From Rhizobium sp. RM (GTDB lineage Bacteria > Pseudomonadota > Alphaproteobacteria > Rhizobiales > Rhizobiaceae): DNA of 64,000 bases. The notes below the pieces were generated by a model that made no database searches, was not told where the DNA came from, and saw nothing but the letters and a program-made list of their open reading frames with translations. The stretch spans positions 186,001-250,000 of the forward strand of contig NZ_JACAWV010000022.1 of the NCBI RefSeq assembly GCF_013390595.1. Reading direction: 5' to 3'. Positions 29,125 to 38,291 of this stretch are shown here, in pieces (the stretch's first letter is position 1; each line of letters begins with the position of its first letter). A program made the position numbers and the translations under genes.

Positions 29125-30312
29125 ATGGAATCATTCGCGTATGACGTGCTGCAGATGGGGGCGTGGCAGACGCTCTTTTTAGTTTGGGGTATTGTGAGCG
29201 TCTCCGGCCTGTTGGCGGGCGCCCTGATACAGCTTCCCTGGAAAATGGGGCGATCTGCATACGTCCTGTCTAACGGATTTTCGTCGTTTCTGGTCGGGCT
29301 GACTTCCGTGTTGTCGTTAGCGGTGCCACATGCATCGGAAAACGGCTACCTCTCGCTCATTGTCGCCGCTTACTATGGATCTCTCATACCCATTGGTGCC
29401 TTTCTTGGCATCACTGCGGCGGCTCGATCACTCGATGCATATGGAACACGCAACAGATATATCTTGTCGTTCATTCCTGTCGCCAATCTTTTTCTCCTGT
29501 TTGCCAAGCCTAAAAACCGCACCAGAACAAGCGGCATGAAAGCGACTGGCATCATTCTGCTCAGCTTCATTCTTGCGATGGCGGGACAGTTAGTGTCGAT
29601 GCGTGTCAAGGACACGATTGAGAAAAGAAACGCGACCGAGACAGCCTCTGACGACAACGAACAGAGCCTCATCGCCGAACGCTACGTCCAGCTCATTTCC
29701 TCCCGGTCCGACAACTTTCCAGACGCTCCGGTGAAGGCGACCAAGGTCGCGGTCAAAGCTGACACCAAAACCCTGATCCAGGTTTTGCAGATCGAGGCCC
29801 CCGATGAACAGCAGGCTCTACTTATCCGCGATGGCAGCATGTACGCGCTCTGCAACGCGGAAAACTTGAAGACGCTGTATTCATCAGGCGCAGCCGCAAT
29901 GTTCAGCTATCAGGACAAGGCGGGAAAAACTCTCGATACGGTGACAGCCAGCACCTCACTCTGTGAGATATGGAACACCGCGGTCGATGACGGAATGACA
30001 GCGATTGCAGCATCTGAAAAAACACCGGTAAAAATGGACGAAGTGTCGACCCTCATCCGAATGTCCTACGCCGATAAAACCCTCACCCGCTACATCACAC
30101 TGAGCATCGCCTGGCCCGACGGGGTAGAGGCAGAGGTCATAAGCGGCGAGTGTCAATTACCGCTATTCCAGGTGAACGTGGGTTTAACGCTTCGGAACGT
30201 CTACCTTACGGAAACAGGCGCACCGCTCGCTGCGATTTCCGCCGACTGGGATACCTGTCAGGCTCTAAGCAACCCGGAGCGGCCCACACAGCCAATCGAC
30301 GATCCTTTATGA
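29125..30312 (+). CDS. Membrane protein with extramembrane repeats, first of a pair
   Basis: A 395-residue protein I do not recognise. Four hydrophobic segments occupy residues about 15-165, including GLLAGALIQLPWKMGRSAYV and a YGTRNRYILSFIPVANLFL helix. A hydrophilic part follows with two related units. The first (about 185-290) runs from SLIAERYVQLISSRSDNFP through LCNAENLKTLYSSGAAAMFSYQD and ends TASTSLCEIW; the second (about 300-385) is shorter and ends ADWDTCQAL. The same plan recurs in the next gene. GC is lower than in neighbours. It may be a membrane stress or envelope-associated protein; no function can be assigned. Confidence 0.7.
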   Translation: MESFAYDVLQMGAWQTLFLVWGIVSVSGLLAGALIQLPWKMGRSAYVLSNGFSSFLVGLTSVLSLAVPHASENGYLSLIVAAYYGSLIPIGAFLGITAAARSLDAYGTRNRYILSFIPVANLFLLFAKPKNRTRTSGMKATGIILLSFILAMAGQLVSMRVKDTIEKRNATETASDDNEQSLIAERYVQLISSRSDNFPDAPVKATKVAVKADTKTLIQVLQIEAPDEQQALLIRDGSMYALCNAENLKTLYSSGAAAMFSYQDKAGKTLDTVTASTSLCEIWNTAVDDGMTAIAASEKTPVKMDEVSTLIRMSYADKTLTRYITLSIAWPDGVEAEVISGECQLPLFQVNVGLTLRNVYLTETGAPLAAISADWDTCQALSNPERPTQPIDDPL

Positions 30313-30412
30313 GATCCAGGCGATGATCGGATGACGGCTGGCAGCAAGAGCTGATTGCTTGTCCCTTATTTGAAAAAGTTATTATCACAGCCCTTAATTG
30401 AAAGAAAAAGGC

Positions 30413-31966
30413 ATGGACACAATCGCGGCTGCGCTGGGATGGAGCATGCTGGCGATGCTCTTCTGGCAATGGGGCATCATGGCGCTTTCAGGCCTGTTCG
30501 CGGGTGCCCTGATACAACGCCCGTGGAAGCTTGGCCGCGCCGCGTATTTCGCGTCGCTCAACCTTATCTTCTTTCTGTGGGGAGCAACGTCGTTTCTGGG
30601 AACACTGATGCCTCACGCAGCGGCGAATGGCTATGCATTTGCCGTCGTGGCAGTATTTTTTGCCGCCATCGTGGTCTTAGGCGCGATCACCGGTATCTGT
30701 GCCGCGTCGCGGTCCCTTGATGTGTTTGGTACCCGCAACAGATGGCTTTACGCGTTCATTCCCTACCTGAACCTTCAACTGCTGCTGCCGCCCTCATCTT
30801 ACCATCCGAACCCAGATCGTGTCGGCCCCATAAAAGCGGCGGGGCTCTTCACCCTTGGCCTCACCCTGTGTGTTGGCGGACCGCTGATCATCCCGTCAAT
30901 GTACAAGCCTTTCCTGCAGGCCATGGATGAATTGCCGCACCAGTCTCCTGAAGAAGCGATGAGAATGCAGTTTGAGACATTCAAACCGCATATCATCAAG
31001 AATTTTGCCGGCAGGCTTCCCTTGCCGATCGACGACAACAGGACTTTGATCGACGTAAAAGTCATAGGCAGAACCCTTATCCGCACGATTAAAATTCACG
31101 GCGATGCTGAAGCGGATACCGATCTGCTCACAGCTTACGAAACTAACGATGCCTGTAACTCACCGGAGGTCGAAGAGGTTTTCGATTGGACCGGAATTGC
31201 CGAAACCCGTTACTTGGACAAGAACGACCAGCCCATCGTAAACGTGACGTTGACGCGGTCTTCGTGTGAGGTCTGGAACAAGAACAGAGTTGAAGCGACG
31301 GCAGCAAAAGCGGATCGAAAGTCGCTTGAACGGAGAATTACCGCCGCGCAGACGACAGGACGTTCCCTCGCCCACAGACAGGCGATGCAAATCGTATCCG
31401 ATATGAGCCTGAAACCTCCGATGAACATGGAACCTGGGCTTACGCTTACAGCGGTAAAAGCAGAATCTGACGCCGTTCTGCTTGTGATAAGCGCAACGGG
31501 CAACAAGGGAAAACCCGAGGAAACGAAGCTCCGCGAAATCTACACACGCTGCACCGACCCGGCCATCCGGAGAGAATTCTTTGACAGGGGCGTCAGCATA
31601 TTGAGCCGTTACCACAATCGCGACGACAACACTGTTCTGGATGTGCGGATCAACACGGCTCAATGTCAGACCCTGGATGAACAGATCGACGCCTATATCG
31701 CAGGTCTGGCGAAGGTGAACTTTCTGGAAGGAGTTGAATATACGTATCATCCACCGCGTTACACGAACAAAAACTATATATTATATCTCTTCATGTCTGG
31801 CCCGATTTCCGCCGGGTTTGATGCCGATGCGAAAAAACGCATGTGCAGCGCGCCTCATTTCCAGACAGCCCTTCGTCTCGGCGTAACGATCTGGGCAATC
31901 ATCATCCGCAATAGCGACGAACCGTCGAAACAACTCTACGTGGACCGCGCCACCTGCGGCGTTTGA
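30413..31966 (+). CDS. Membrane protein with three extramembrane repeats, second of a pair
   Basis: A 517-residue paralogue of the preceding gene: same four-helix N-terminus (SGLFAGALIQRPWKLGRAAYF; VFGTRNRWLYAFIPYLNLQLLL) but three C-terminal units, about residues 185-290, 310-415 and 420-517. Each ends in a strand with a conserved Cys (VTLTRSSCEVWN; RINTAQCQTLD; VDRATCGV) and has an internal Cys before a bulky-Tyr strand (FDWTGIAETRYLD; FFDRGVSILSRYH). ATG 30413 is chosen (AAGAAAAAGG upstream). Paired Cys per unit suggest disulphides outside the cytoplasm. Family unknown to me; similar single units occur in hypothetical proteins of other Proteobacteria. Confidence 0.7.
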   Translation: MDTIAAALGWSMLAMLFWQWGIMALSGLFAGALIQRPWKLGRAAYFASLNLIFFLWGATSFLGTLMPHAAANGYAFAVVAVFFAAIVVLGAITGICAASRSLDVFGTRNRWLYAFIPYLNLQLLLPPSSYHPNPDRVGPIKAAGLFTLGLTLCVGGPLIIPSMYKPFLQAMDELPHQSPEEAMRMQFETFKPHIIKNFAGRLPLPIDDNRTLIDVKVIGRTLIRTIKIHGDAEADTDLLTAYETNDACNSPEVEEVFDWTGIAETRYLDKNDQPIVNVTLTRSSCEVWNKNRVEATAAKADRKSLERRITAAQTTGRSLAHRQAMQIVSDMSLKPPMNMEPGLTLTAVKAESDAVLLVISATGNKGKPEETKLREIYTRCTDPAIRREFFDRGVSILSRYHNRDDNTVLDVRINTAQCQTLDEQIDAYIAGLAKVNFLEGVEYTYHPPRYTNKNYILYLFMSGPISAGFDADAKKRMCSAPHFQTALRLGVTIWAIIIRNSDEPSKQLYVDRATCGV

Positions 31967-31987
31967 GAGCCACCGGTCGTGCCGCCT

Positions 31988-32488
31988 TCAGGTCTCCCTG
32001 CCGACAATCCCGGCGATGAAGGCGGTTTTTTCCGAGGTGTAACGGTCGCCATCATAGGGAAAACGGGCAGCAAGCCGGGTTTTCAAGGCCGCATAGGCGG
32101 CAGCCGTCTGCGGATTCTGGCGCAGGTGGTTTCGAAACAGCATGCGGGCCTGATGGGTCCGGTTTTCGGGCGGGCAGAGATAGACCCTGAGCTGCGGCGC
32201 GGAATCTCTGTCGAGGAAGGCCCAGATATCATCAGCGTGGCGATTGCCACGCGGCTCGAACCCGGCCTGAACAAGCACCGCGCTCGCATCGGCAATGTCA
32301 CCGGGGCCTGACACGGTCACATCGATATCGATGACGGGCTTTGCCGAAAGCCCGGGAATGGCGGTGCTGCCGATATGATCAATCGCCACGACCCGGCCGG
32401 CGAGCATGGCCCGCAACCGCGCTGCAGCGCGTTCGAAATCTCGCGGCCAGTCCGGATCATATGCAACGATTTCAACCAAGGTCGGCAT
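31988..32488 (-). CDS. GrpB/UPF0157 family protein
   Basis: A 166-residue protein with the GrpB nucleotidyltransferase-like signature: VVAIDHIGSTAIPGLSAKPVIDIDVTV (GS plus DxD), then RVYLCPPENRTHQARMLFRNHLRQNPQTAAAYAALK. The family is related to Pol-beta nucleotidyltransferases; in some Gram-positives a GrpB-domain enzyme ligates coenzyme A-like or dephospho-CoA substrates. The role of stand-alone bacterial members is uncertain. ATG 32488 has AGGGG upstream. Convergent with the membrane pair. Confidence 0.85.
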   Translation of the reverse strand: MPTLVEIVAYDPDWPRDFERAAARLRAMLAGRVVAIDHIGSTAIPGLSAKPVIDIDVTVSGPGDIADASAVLVQAGFEPRGNRHADDIWAFLDRDSAPQLRVYLCPPENRTHQARMLFRNHLRQNPQTAAAYAALKTRLAARFPYDGDRYTSEKTAFIAGIVGRET

Positions 32489-32552
32489 GGAAAACCCCTG
32501 AAAACACCGCCATCCGTTTGGACAGGCTTTGTCTGCGGAGATCAAGCCATTT

Positions 32553-33710
32553 TCAGCCCTGTCGCAACCGCCGCTCAACGATGCCGACATGGAAGTTGGC
32601 GCCGTGGATCAGGCCGTCGTCGTTGAAATCGTAGCTGGCATTGTGCAGCGGCGCGGAGTTTTTGCCGTTGCCGAGAAAGACAAAGCAGCCCGGCACCTTA
32701 TCCAGAAAACGGGCGAAGTCTTCCGAGCCGGTCATCGGTTTGTCGGCGATATCGACATTCTCGCTGCCGTAGAGATCCTCAGCCAGAGACAGCACCTCGC
32801 CGGCAAGCGCCGCATCGTTGACCAGCGGCACGAACTCGCGGCTGTAGGCCACCTCTGCCGTGACATTGTAGGTCAGCGCCGTTCCCTCGGCGATGGTGCG
32901 CATCTGCTGTTCGATGCGCGCGCTGACGCTCGGGTCGAAGCTTCTGGCATCGCCCAGAATGCGCGCCAGACCGGGAAGCGCGTTGCGCGTGCCATCGGTA
33001 ATCAGTTCGGTCACGGAGACGACGCCGATATCGGCCGGATCGATGCGGCGCGACACGATGGTCTGCAGGTTGGTGACAAGCGCGCAGGCCGCCACCAGAA
33101 CCTCGTTGCCCCAATGCGGACGGGCCGCATGACCGCCAACACCTGACAGCGTGATTTCGAAATTGTCCTCCGCCGACATGATGGCCCCGGGCCGGGTTTG
33201 CAGCAGACCGACGGGAAGACCGGGCATGTTGTGAATGCCGTAGATTTCATCGAAGGGAAACCGCTGAAACAGCCCGTCATCGATCATCGCCAGAGCGCCC
33301 CGCCCCCATTCCTCGGCCGGCTGGAAGAGAAAGCGTACGGTGCCGTCAAAATCGCCCTCTTCCGCCAGGTGTCTGGCCGCACCCAAGAGCATGGCGGTGT
33401 GGCCATCATGCCCGCAGGCATGCATGACACCGGGGTTGCGCGATCTGTAAGCGTGGTCGGCTTGTTCGGTGATGCGCAGCGCATCCATATCGGCGCGCAG
33501 CGCAATGGAGCGGTTGCCCGTGCCGCGTTTCAGCGTGCCGACAACGCCGGTACCGCCGACACCCTCCACCACCTCATCCAGCCCGAACTCCCTGAGCTTT
33601 GCTGCCACGAAGGCGGCTGTCGCCCGTTCCTCAAAGCCGAATTCCGGGTTGGCATGCAGGTGCTGGCGCCACTCTTTCATGGCGGCGTGAAGCGAAGAAA
33701 TCCCGTTCAT
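32553..33710 (-). CDS. M20 family amidohydrolase (hippurate/N-acyl-amino-acid type)
   Basis: A 385-residue metallopeptidase-like enzyme. Metal ligands are visible: VMHACGHDGHTAMLLGAA, LFQPAEEWGRGA and GIHNMPGLPVG, with a C-terminal GSEDFARFLD; the dimerisation lid domain is between. It cleaves N-acyl amino acids or related amides. Its ATG overlaps the stop of the upstream hydrolase (ATGA). With that gene and dpaL it forms one operon for use of an unusual amino acid, probably releasing the free amino acid from an N-substituted form. Confidence 0.87.
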   Translation of the reverse strand: MNGISSLHAAMKEWRQHLHANPEFGFEERATAAFVAAKLREFGLDEVVEGVGGTGVVGTLKRGTGNRSIALRADMDALRITEQADHAYRSRNPGVMHACGHDGHTAMLLGAARHLAEEGDFDGTVRFLFQPAEEWGRGALAMIDDGLFQRFPFDEIYGIHNMPGLPVGLLQTRPGAIMSAEDNFEITLSGVGGHAARPHWGNEVLVAACALVTNLQTIVSRRIDPADIGVVSVTELITDGTRNALPGLARILGDARSFDPSVSARIEQQMRTIAEGTALTYNVTAEVAYSREFVPLVNDAALAGEVLSLAEDLYGSENVDIADKPMTGSEDFARFLDKVPGCFVFLGNGKNSAPLHNASYDFNDDGLIHGANFHVGIVERRLRQG

Positions 33711-34957
33711 GGCTTTACCTTTTGCGTATCTGTCAGTGATCTGACGACATCGAGCAGCACGTTGGCACCGGCGACAAGATCGTCATCTGCGGTAAATTCC
33801 CTGGGGTTGTGGCTGATGCCGCCAACGCTCGGCACGAAGATCATGGCCGAAGGGGCAATCCGCGCCATCATCTGCGCATCATGCCCTGCCCCGGATGTCA
33901 TGCGCCGCGAGAAAAGTCCCCGACCGGAGACAGCCTGCTCGATCAGCGAAACGATGCCGCTGTCGAACACCACAGGCTCGAAACGCGCCAGCCGCTCCAC
34001 GCTTATGCTGACCTCTTCCTCCTGCTGCAGCCGCGCCAGAAAGGCCGCCAGCGCAGCCTCCTCGTCCTTCAGGCGCTGCTCATCCGGGTCGCGCAGATCG
34101 ACCGTGAAGGTGGCCCTGGACGGGATGACATTGATGGCGTTCGGCTCAAAGGCCATGGTGCCGACAGTGGCAACCGTGGGCGTGTTGGAGGCGGCGGCCC
34201 GCTCCCGCAGAAAGGTGATGACGCGGGCAGCGGCAAGCCCGGCATCGCGGCGCATGGACATCGGCGTCGTGCCGGCATGGTTGGCATCGCCTTCAATAAC
34301 GACCTTCTGCCAGGAAATGCCCTGCAGGTTTTCCACCGCGCCAATCGGCAGACCCTCGCGCTCCAGGACCGGCCCCTGCTCGATATGCAGTTCAATATAG
34401 GCTTCCGGCTTCAGGAAACCGGGCTCATGCGGGCCGGCATAACCGATGCGGGCAAGCTCATCGCCAAGGATTGCGCCATCCGTGCCGATGGTTGCCAGCG
34501 CTTCCTCGATGCCGAGACCGCCGGCATGAACGAGCGAGCCCAGCATGTCAGGTGCGAAACGAACGCCTTCCTCATTGGTAAAGGCCGCAACGACCACAGG
34601 CATGGCAGGCACAAAGCCGTTTTCCGCAAGCGACTGGATAACCTCAAGCCCCGCCAGCACGCCGTAGCAGCCATCGTAGATACCGGCATTGATAACCGTA
34701 TCGATATGCGATCCCAGCATCAGAGGCCGGGCGTCATGTCCGGCCTCTGGCCGCCAGATGCCGAAGATGTTGCCGATACGATCGATGGCCACCTCAAGAC
34801 CGGCCTCGCGCAGCCAGGCGACGAACTGGTCGCGCCCGGCCTTTTCGCTGTCTGACGCGGCAAGGCGAATGAGGCGCCCTTCCTGATCCCGGCCGATATC
34901 GCCAAGCTGTCTCAACCGGCCAAGCAGCCGCTGGCGATCAATGGATATGCCGCTCAT
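33707..34957 (-). CDS. Zn-dependent hydrolase, N-carbamoyl-amino-acid/allantoate type
   Basis: A 416-residue M20 enzyme of the allantoate amidohydrolase / L-N-carbamoylase group. Motifs: LMLGSHIDTVINAGIYDGCYGVLAGLEV (His, Asp), FTNEEGVRF (Glu pair), ELHIEQGPVLEREGLPIG and TSGAGHDAQMMARI (His). It removes carbamoyl or formimino groups from amino acids or ureides. GGAGGAGAAGG precedes ATG 34957, which overlaps the dpaL stop by one base. Together with the other M20 enzyme and dpaL it suggests stepwise removal of an N-substituent and then deamination. Confidence 0.85.
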   Translation of the reverse strand: MSGISIDRQRLLGRLRQLGDIGRDQEGRLIRLAASDSEKAGRDQFVAWLREAGLEVAIDRIGNIFGIWRPEAGHDARPLMLGSHIDTVINAGIYDGCYGVLAGLEVIQSLAENGFVPAMPVVVAAFTNEEGVRFAPDMLGSLVHAGGLGIEEALATIGTDGAILGDELARIGYAGPHEPGFLKPEAYIELHIEQGPVLEREGLPIGAVENLQGISWQKVVIEGDANHAGTTPMSMRRDAGLAAARVITFLRERAAASNTPTVATVGTMAFEPNAINVIPSRATFTVDLRDPDEQRLKDEEAALAAFLARLQQEEEVSISVERLARFEPVVFDSGIVSLIEQAVSGRGLFSRRMTSGAGHDAQMMARIAPSAMIFVPSVGGISHNPREFTADDDLVAGANVLLDVVRSLTDTQKVKP

Positions 34958-36156
34958 CAAGCCTTCTCCTCCGCGAGAACAGTGTCCGGCGACTGGCCGA
35001 CAATCTCCTGATAGCGCAACGGATCGGTCGCGCCTTCGGTGTTGACCAGCAGCACGCGGGACGCATCGTTCAGACCGAGCGCCGCTTTGATGGCAGGATC
35101 TTGCGCAGCCTTGATGAGACCGGCAAGACCGACGCCGCCGCTTTCCCCCGAGACGATGGCGGGATCACCGGGCAACGGACTGGCAAGCAGGCGCATGACG
35201 GCGATGGCGTCTTCCTCATCGACAGTCATGAAGGCATCGGCCACCCGCGAGAGAATGCGCCATGCAACAAGCGACGGCTCGTAGCACTCCAGCATGGCCA
35301 TGACGGTGGGTTCGCCATGCGGAATGACAACCGCATGCCCCGCCTTGGCCGACGCGTAGAGGCAGGCCGCGCGGGCGGGATCAACCACCGTGAACACCGG
35401 CCGCCTGTCGCCAAACAGCACCGCCATATGCCCGGCAACCGCAGCCGCAATGCCGCCGACGCCGGACTGGATGAAGATGTGGGTCGGTGGTTCAGCAAGC
35501 GCGGCAAGCGCCTCGGTGACGATGGCGGTGTAACCCTGCATCACCAGACCGGGAATACGCTCGTATCCCGGCCAGGACGTATCGGACACGATCGTCCAGC
35601 CGCGCTCTTCGGCAACGCGGGCGGCCTGCCGCACGGAATCGTCGTAATTGCCCTCAACGCGGATCATCTCCGCCCCGAAACGGGCAATGGCCGCAACGCG
35701 CTCATCGCTGACACCGGAATGCACGAAGATTGCCGCACTGGCGCCCACCAGTTGCGCGCCCTGGGCAACCGAACGACCGTGGTTTCCATCCGTGGCGCAG
35801 GCAAAGGTCATGGTTTTGGCAATGGCCAGAACCTCGCCGCTATCCAGTTCGGCAATATCGACCGTGCGCCCCAGCCGCCGCGAGGTTTCTTCCAGCACCA
35901 GCCGGATCACGGCATAGGAACCGCCCAGCGCCTTGAAACTCTTGAGGCCCAGACGATACCCCTCATCCTTGATATGGATGGCCCCGACACCAAGCTTCGC
36001 GGCAAGCGCCGGGAGTGAAACCAGCGGTGTGGCAGCATGGCCCACCCGGTAAGACAGGAAACGCGACACCTCGCTTGCCGCCGCACGGCCAAGCGTCTCC
36101 GCATCCGTTACATCCAGCGCGGCGCCATAAACAGGGTTTTCATTTCGAAGAAACAT
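34957..36156 (-). CDS. dpaL: 2,3-diaminopropionate ammonia-lyase
   Basis: A 399-residue PLP enzyme of fold type II. The Schiff-base Lys is in RLGLKSFKALGGSYA; the phosphate-binding Gly loop is in QSGVGGIAAAVAG; TFACATDGNHGRSVA and LLVNTEGATDPLRYQEIV are family hallmarks. It converts 2,3-diaminopropionate to pyruvate and two ammonia. ATG 36156 has GGAG six bases upstream; the in-frame ATG at 36162 touches that GGAG. First gene of an operon with two amidohydrolases and divergent from an Lrp regulator. Substrates could be N-substituted diaminopropionates such as those in plant toxins (for example oxalyl-diaminopropionate), which is speculative but suits a plant-associated host. Confidence 0.85.
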   Translation of the reverse strand: MFLRNENPVYGAALDVTDAETLGRAAASEVSRFLSYRVGHAATPLVSLPALAAKLGVGAIHIKDEGYRLGLKSFKALGGSYAVIRLVLEETSRRLGRTVDIAELDSGEVLAIAKTMTFACATDGNHGRSVAQGAQLVGASAAIFVHSGVSDERVAAIARFGAEMIRVEGNYDDSVRQAARVAEERGWTIVSDTSWPGYERIPGLVMQGYTAIVTEALAALAEPPTHIFIQSGVGGIAAAVAGHMAVLFGDRRPVFTVVDPARAACLYASAKAGHAVVIPHGEPTVMAMLECYEPSLVAWRILSRVADAFMTVDEEDAIAVMRLLASPLPGDPAIVSGESGGVGLAGLIKAAQDPAIKAALGLNDASRVLLVNTEGATDPLRYQEIVGQSPDTVLAEEKA

Positions 36157-36259
36157 CGCCATCTCCAATCTCGGTTGAAGAAAACATATTGCATTCACGA
36201 CGATATTTGCGCTGATATCCGGGCGCTTATTTGCAATTTTGTTTCATGAAAGCCGCCCG

Positions 36260-36742
36260 ATGCGCCGTTCACAGCCACTTGACGATTTCGACCTGAAAAT
36301 TCTGGCGATCCTGCAGAAAGACAATCTCACGCCGCAAAGAACGATCGGCGAAGCCGTCAACCTCTCCGCGCCCGCCGTGCAGCGCCGCATCAAGCGCATG
36401 ACTGATATGGGGGTCATCAAGGCCAACGTCGCCGTGGTCGACCCCGACGCGCTGGGCCAGCCGATCACCATTTTCGTGGAAGTCGAAGTCATCAGCGAAA
36501 CCGCCGCCCAGATCGAAGCCGCCAAGCAGCAATTCGCCAGCACCCCCGAAATCCAGCAATGCTACTACGTCACCGGCGAAGCAGACTTCGTCCTCGTCCT
36601 CGTGGTCAGCGACATGGCCCGCTACGAAACCCTGACCCGCGAACTGTTCTTCGGAAACAACAACGTCAAACGCTTCAAAACCTTCGTGGCGATGGACAGG
36701 GTGAAATCCGGGCTGGAGGTGCCGGTGGTGGTGGGGCGGTAG
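36260..36742 (+). CDS. Lrp/AsnC regulator of the dpaL operon
   Basis: A 160-residue protein: HTH (QRTIGEAVNLSAPAVQRRIKRMTDMGVIKAN) and RAM domain (STPEIQQCYYVTGEADFVLVLVVSDMARYETLTRELFF). Divergent from dpaL with a 103-bp AT-rich gap, so it most likely senses an amino acid of that pathway and controls the operon. The recognition helix LSAPAVxxRxKRM is nearly the same as in the Lrp protein at 18.9 kb. ATG 36260 has only a weak ribosome site; TTG 36239 is the in-frame alternative. Last ordinary gene before the low-GC island. Confidence 0.83.
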   Translation: MRRSQPLDDFDLKILAILQKDNLTPQRTIGEAVNLSAPAVQRRIKRMTDMGVIKANVAVVDPDALGQPITIFVEVEVISETAAQIEAAKQQFASTPEIQQCYYVTGEADFVLVLVVSDMARYETLTRELFFGNNNVKRFKTFVAMDRVKSGLEVPVVVGR

Positions 36743-37218
36743 GGTTATCAGTCGGTCTAGTTCGCTGTTTCCGACCGGGATTTCTTAACTCAGGTGGTAG
36801 CTGGCGTACGAAAGGCTGCTGTCCATTGTTGTTGATGGTTGATGGCAAAATCAAAGCCGCGCGTATGCGAAGATTTAGCGCTGATCGATGTTCACGAGGG
36901 GTATACCCCTGCGGACACCCCCTGTGCTCCGGCTTATGTCCTTCTGGTCGCGGCGAACTCTGGGAAAGTGAGATCATACACATTTCCGAGAGTGCACTGG
37001 AAGCCAAACCGACAGCGTCCATGGGGGGAAATTGCTACCCGAAGTAGCTTAAATACCCCCTCGTAAAATCTTCTCGTTTTCCCAATCAGGTTATAAATAC
37101 TTGTGCAAGCGATGACATCTCAACTGGCAATCCACATCAACTAACGCGCACGTATTGAAGATATTTTTAATCCGGGCGTGAAAAGCTACGCAGTAATCAG
37201 GTATTGGACCGCATCAGA
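36743..37218. other. Gene-free left edge of the defence island
   Basis: About 475 bases with no convincing gene. GC falls along it from typical to AT-rich near 37050-37200. It contains a perfect 14-bp palindrome AGGGGTATACCCCT (36897-36910), possibly a regulator site or a trace of a lost gene. No tRNA or direct repeat marking an integration end was found. Confidence 0.4.
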
Positions 37219-37992
37219 ATGAACGAAATCAATCCACCTCCATCTCTTCGTACCCTTGAATTGCTCATCACAGTTGTAAAAAAGCTCGTAGACAACAAGG
37301 GAGATCTAACCCGCACTTGGCTCAAACGTTATGTGTGCGACAATAACGACGAACTCGTCGATACCGCATTGAAGTATGGCTACGCCAAGAAGCTTCTGGT
37401 TTCCAAGAAGCAGGGGTACATCGGATTAGCAAAGGGCATTACACAGGCTGATGCAGTCATCGGTGAAGAGAGCTATTACCCCGAGATTGAACGCCAGCTG
37501 AAGCTGCTTTGGCAGGCCAACAACTATAGCTCGTCTGAGTACATCATTGAGAATACGGCTCGGCGAAACGCAAAGATTGTTGGGCCGTGGACACGCCCAG
37601 ACCTCACACTGGTCTCGCACAAGAAGTTTCCGTACACGATCGGCCATGAGTTCGATGTCGTCACATTTGAGGTCAAGAGGCCGGACTCATCTAATGTTCT
37701 CGCCGTCTTTGAAGCTCTGTCTCATACAAGTGCCGCAACCAAAGCTTACGTCGTATTTCCTATAAGCCCAAATGATTGGACCGCGTCGGCGCCCGAACAG
37801 GAGATCCGGGTTAAAGACGAGTGTGCCAAACATGGCGTGGGGCTTATACTGATTGAAGACATCAGCACGAGCCCGAAACCCCATCACGTAATCAAAGCCC
37901 GACGTAAGGAAATTGACCACGAGCGATCGAGTGCATTTCTCAGTGCAGTGCTCACTCCTCAGGGCAAAGAGCAGATTGCGAAGTGGAAATAG
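37219..37992 (+). CDS. PD-(D/E)XK nuclease-like protein, defence island
   Basis: A 257-residue protein. Residues 1-75 look like a winged helix (RTLELLITVVKKLVDNKGDLTRTWLKRYV). The second part has a restriction-endonuclease-like core: E89 in YYPEIERQLK, then RPDLTLV (D128) and FDVVTFEVKR (E151, K153), followed by helix EALSHTSAATKAYVVF. This order matches E...PD...ExK nucleases and HrgA/COG2958-like proteins linked to restriction loci. ATG 37219 has a weak ribosome site; TTG 37204 is possible. GC is lower than in the flanks. It converges with the restriction operon. Function as a nuclease or DNA-sensing protein is inference. Confidence 0.6.
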   Translation: MNEINPPPSLRTLELLITVVKKLVDNKGDLTRTWLKRYVCDNNDELVDTALKYGYAKKLLVSKKQGYIGLAKGITQADAVIGEESYYPEIERQLKLLWQANNYSSSEYIIENTARRNAKIVGPWTRPDLTLVSHKKFPYTIGHEFDVVTFEVKRPDSSNVLAVFEALSHTSAATKAYVVFPISPNDWTASAPEQEIRVKDECAKHGVGLILIEDISTSPKPHHVIKARRKEIDHERSSAFLSAVLTPQGKEQIAKWK

Positions 37993-38291
37993 CAGTGAAG
38001 TAACCGTCAACGGTAACTAGGCCAGTTTATATTGCGAGACATCCGGCCCTACCGGGCGAACTTGCTGCACAAAGGAACACAAGCCGCCTCGCAAACTACT
38101 TGCTCTCGACCACCGATCTTGCCTTGCCTTCCGATCAAGTTACGCAGTCAACCCATTGACCAGTCAGCTGGGCTGCGTGGGCTCTCTCGGTTGTGCGGAT
38201 CAGCCTACTACTCGCTTGATCGCAAGACGGATTGCTCCGCTACCGGTCTACTCGAAGGGGGTAAGCCGTTTGGACGGAGCCTGAGTCGTGG
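37993..38291. other. Convergent gap in the defence island
   Basis: About 300 bases between the two nuclease-like genes. It contains ACCGT-CA-ACGGT (38003-38014), a short hairpin just after the stop at 37992 that could help termination. Nothing else recognisable. Confidence 0.35.

Noticed and set aside
18921-36742. The two Lrp genes (18.9 and 36.3 kb) as recent duplicates
   Set aside because: They share the recognition-helix pattern common to the family, but the ligand domains differ widely and the neighbours are unrelated.
36675-37066. Short open frames on both strands in the island edge
   Set aside because: Peptides look random, no ribosome site; no family resemblance.
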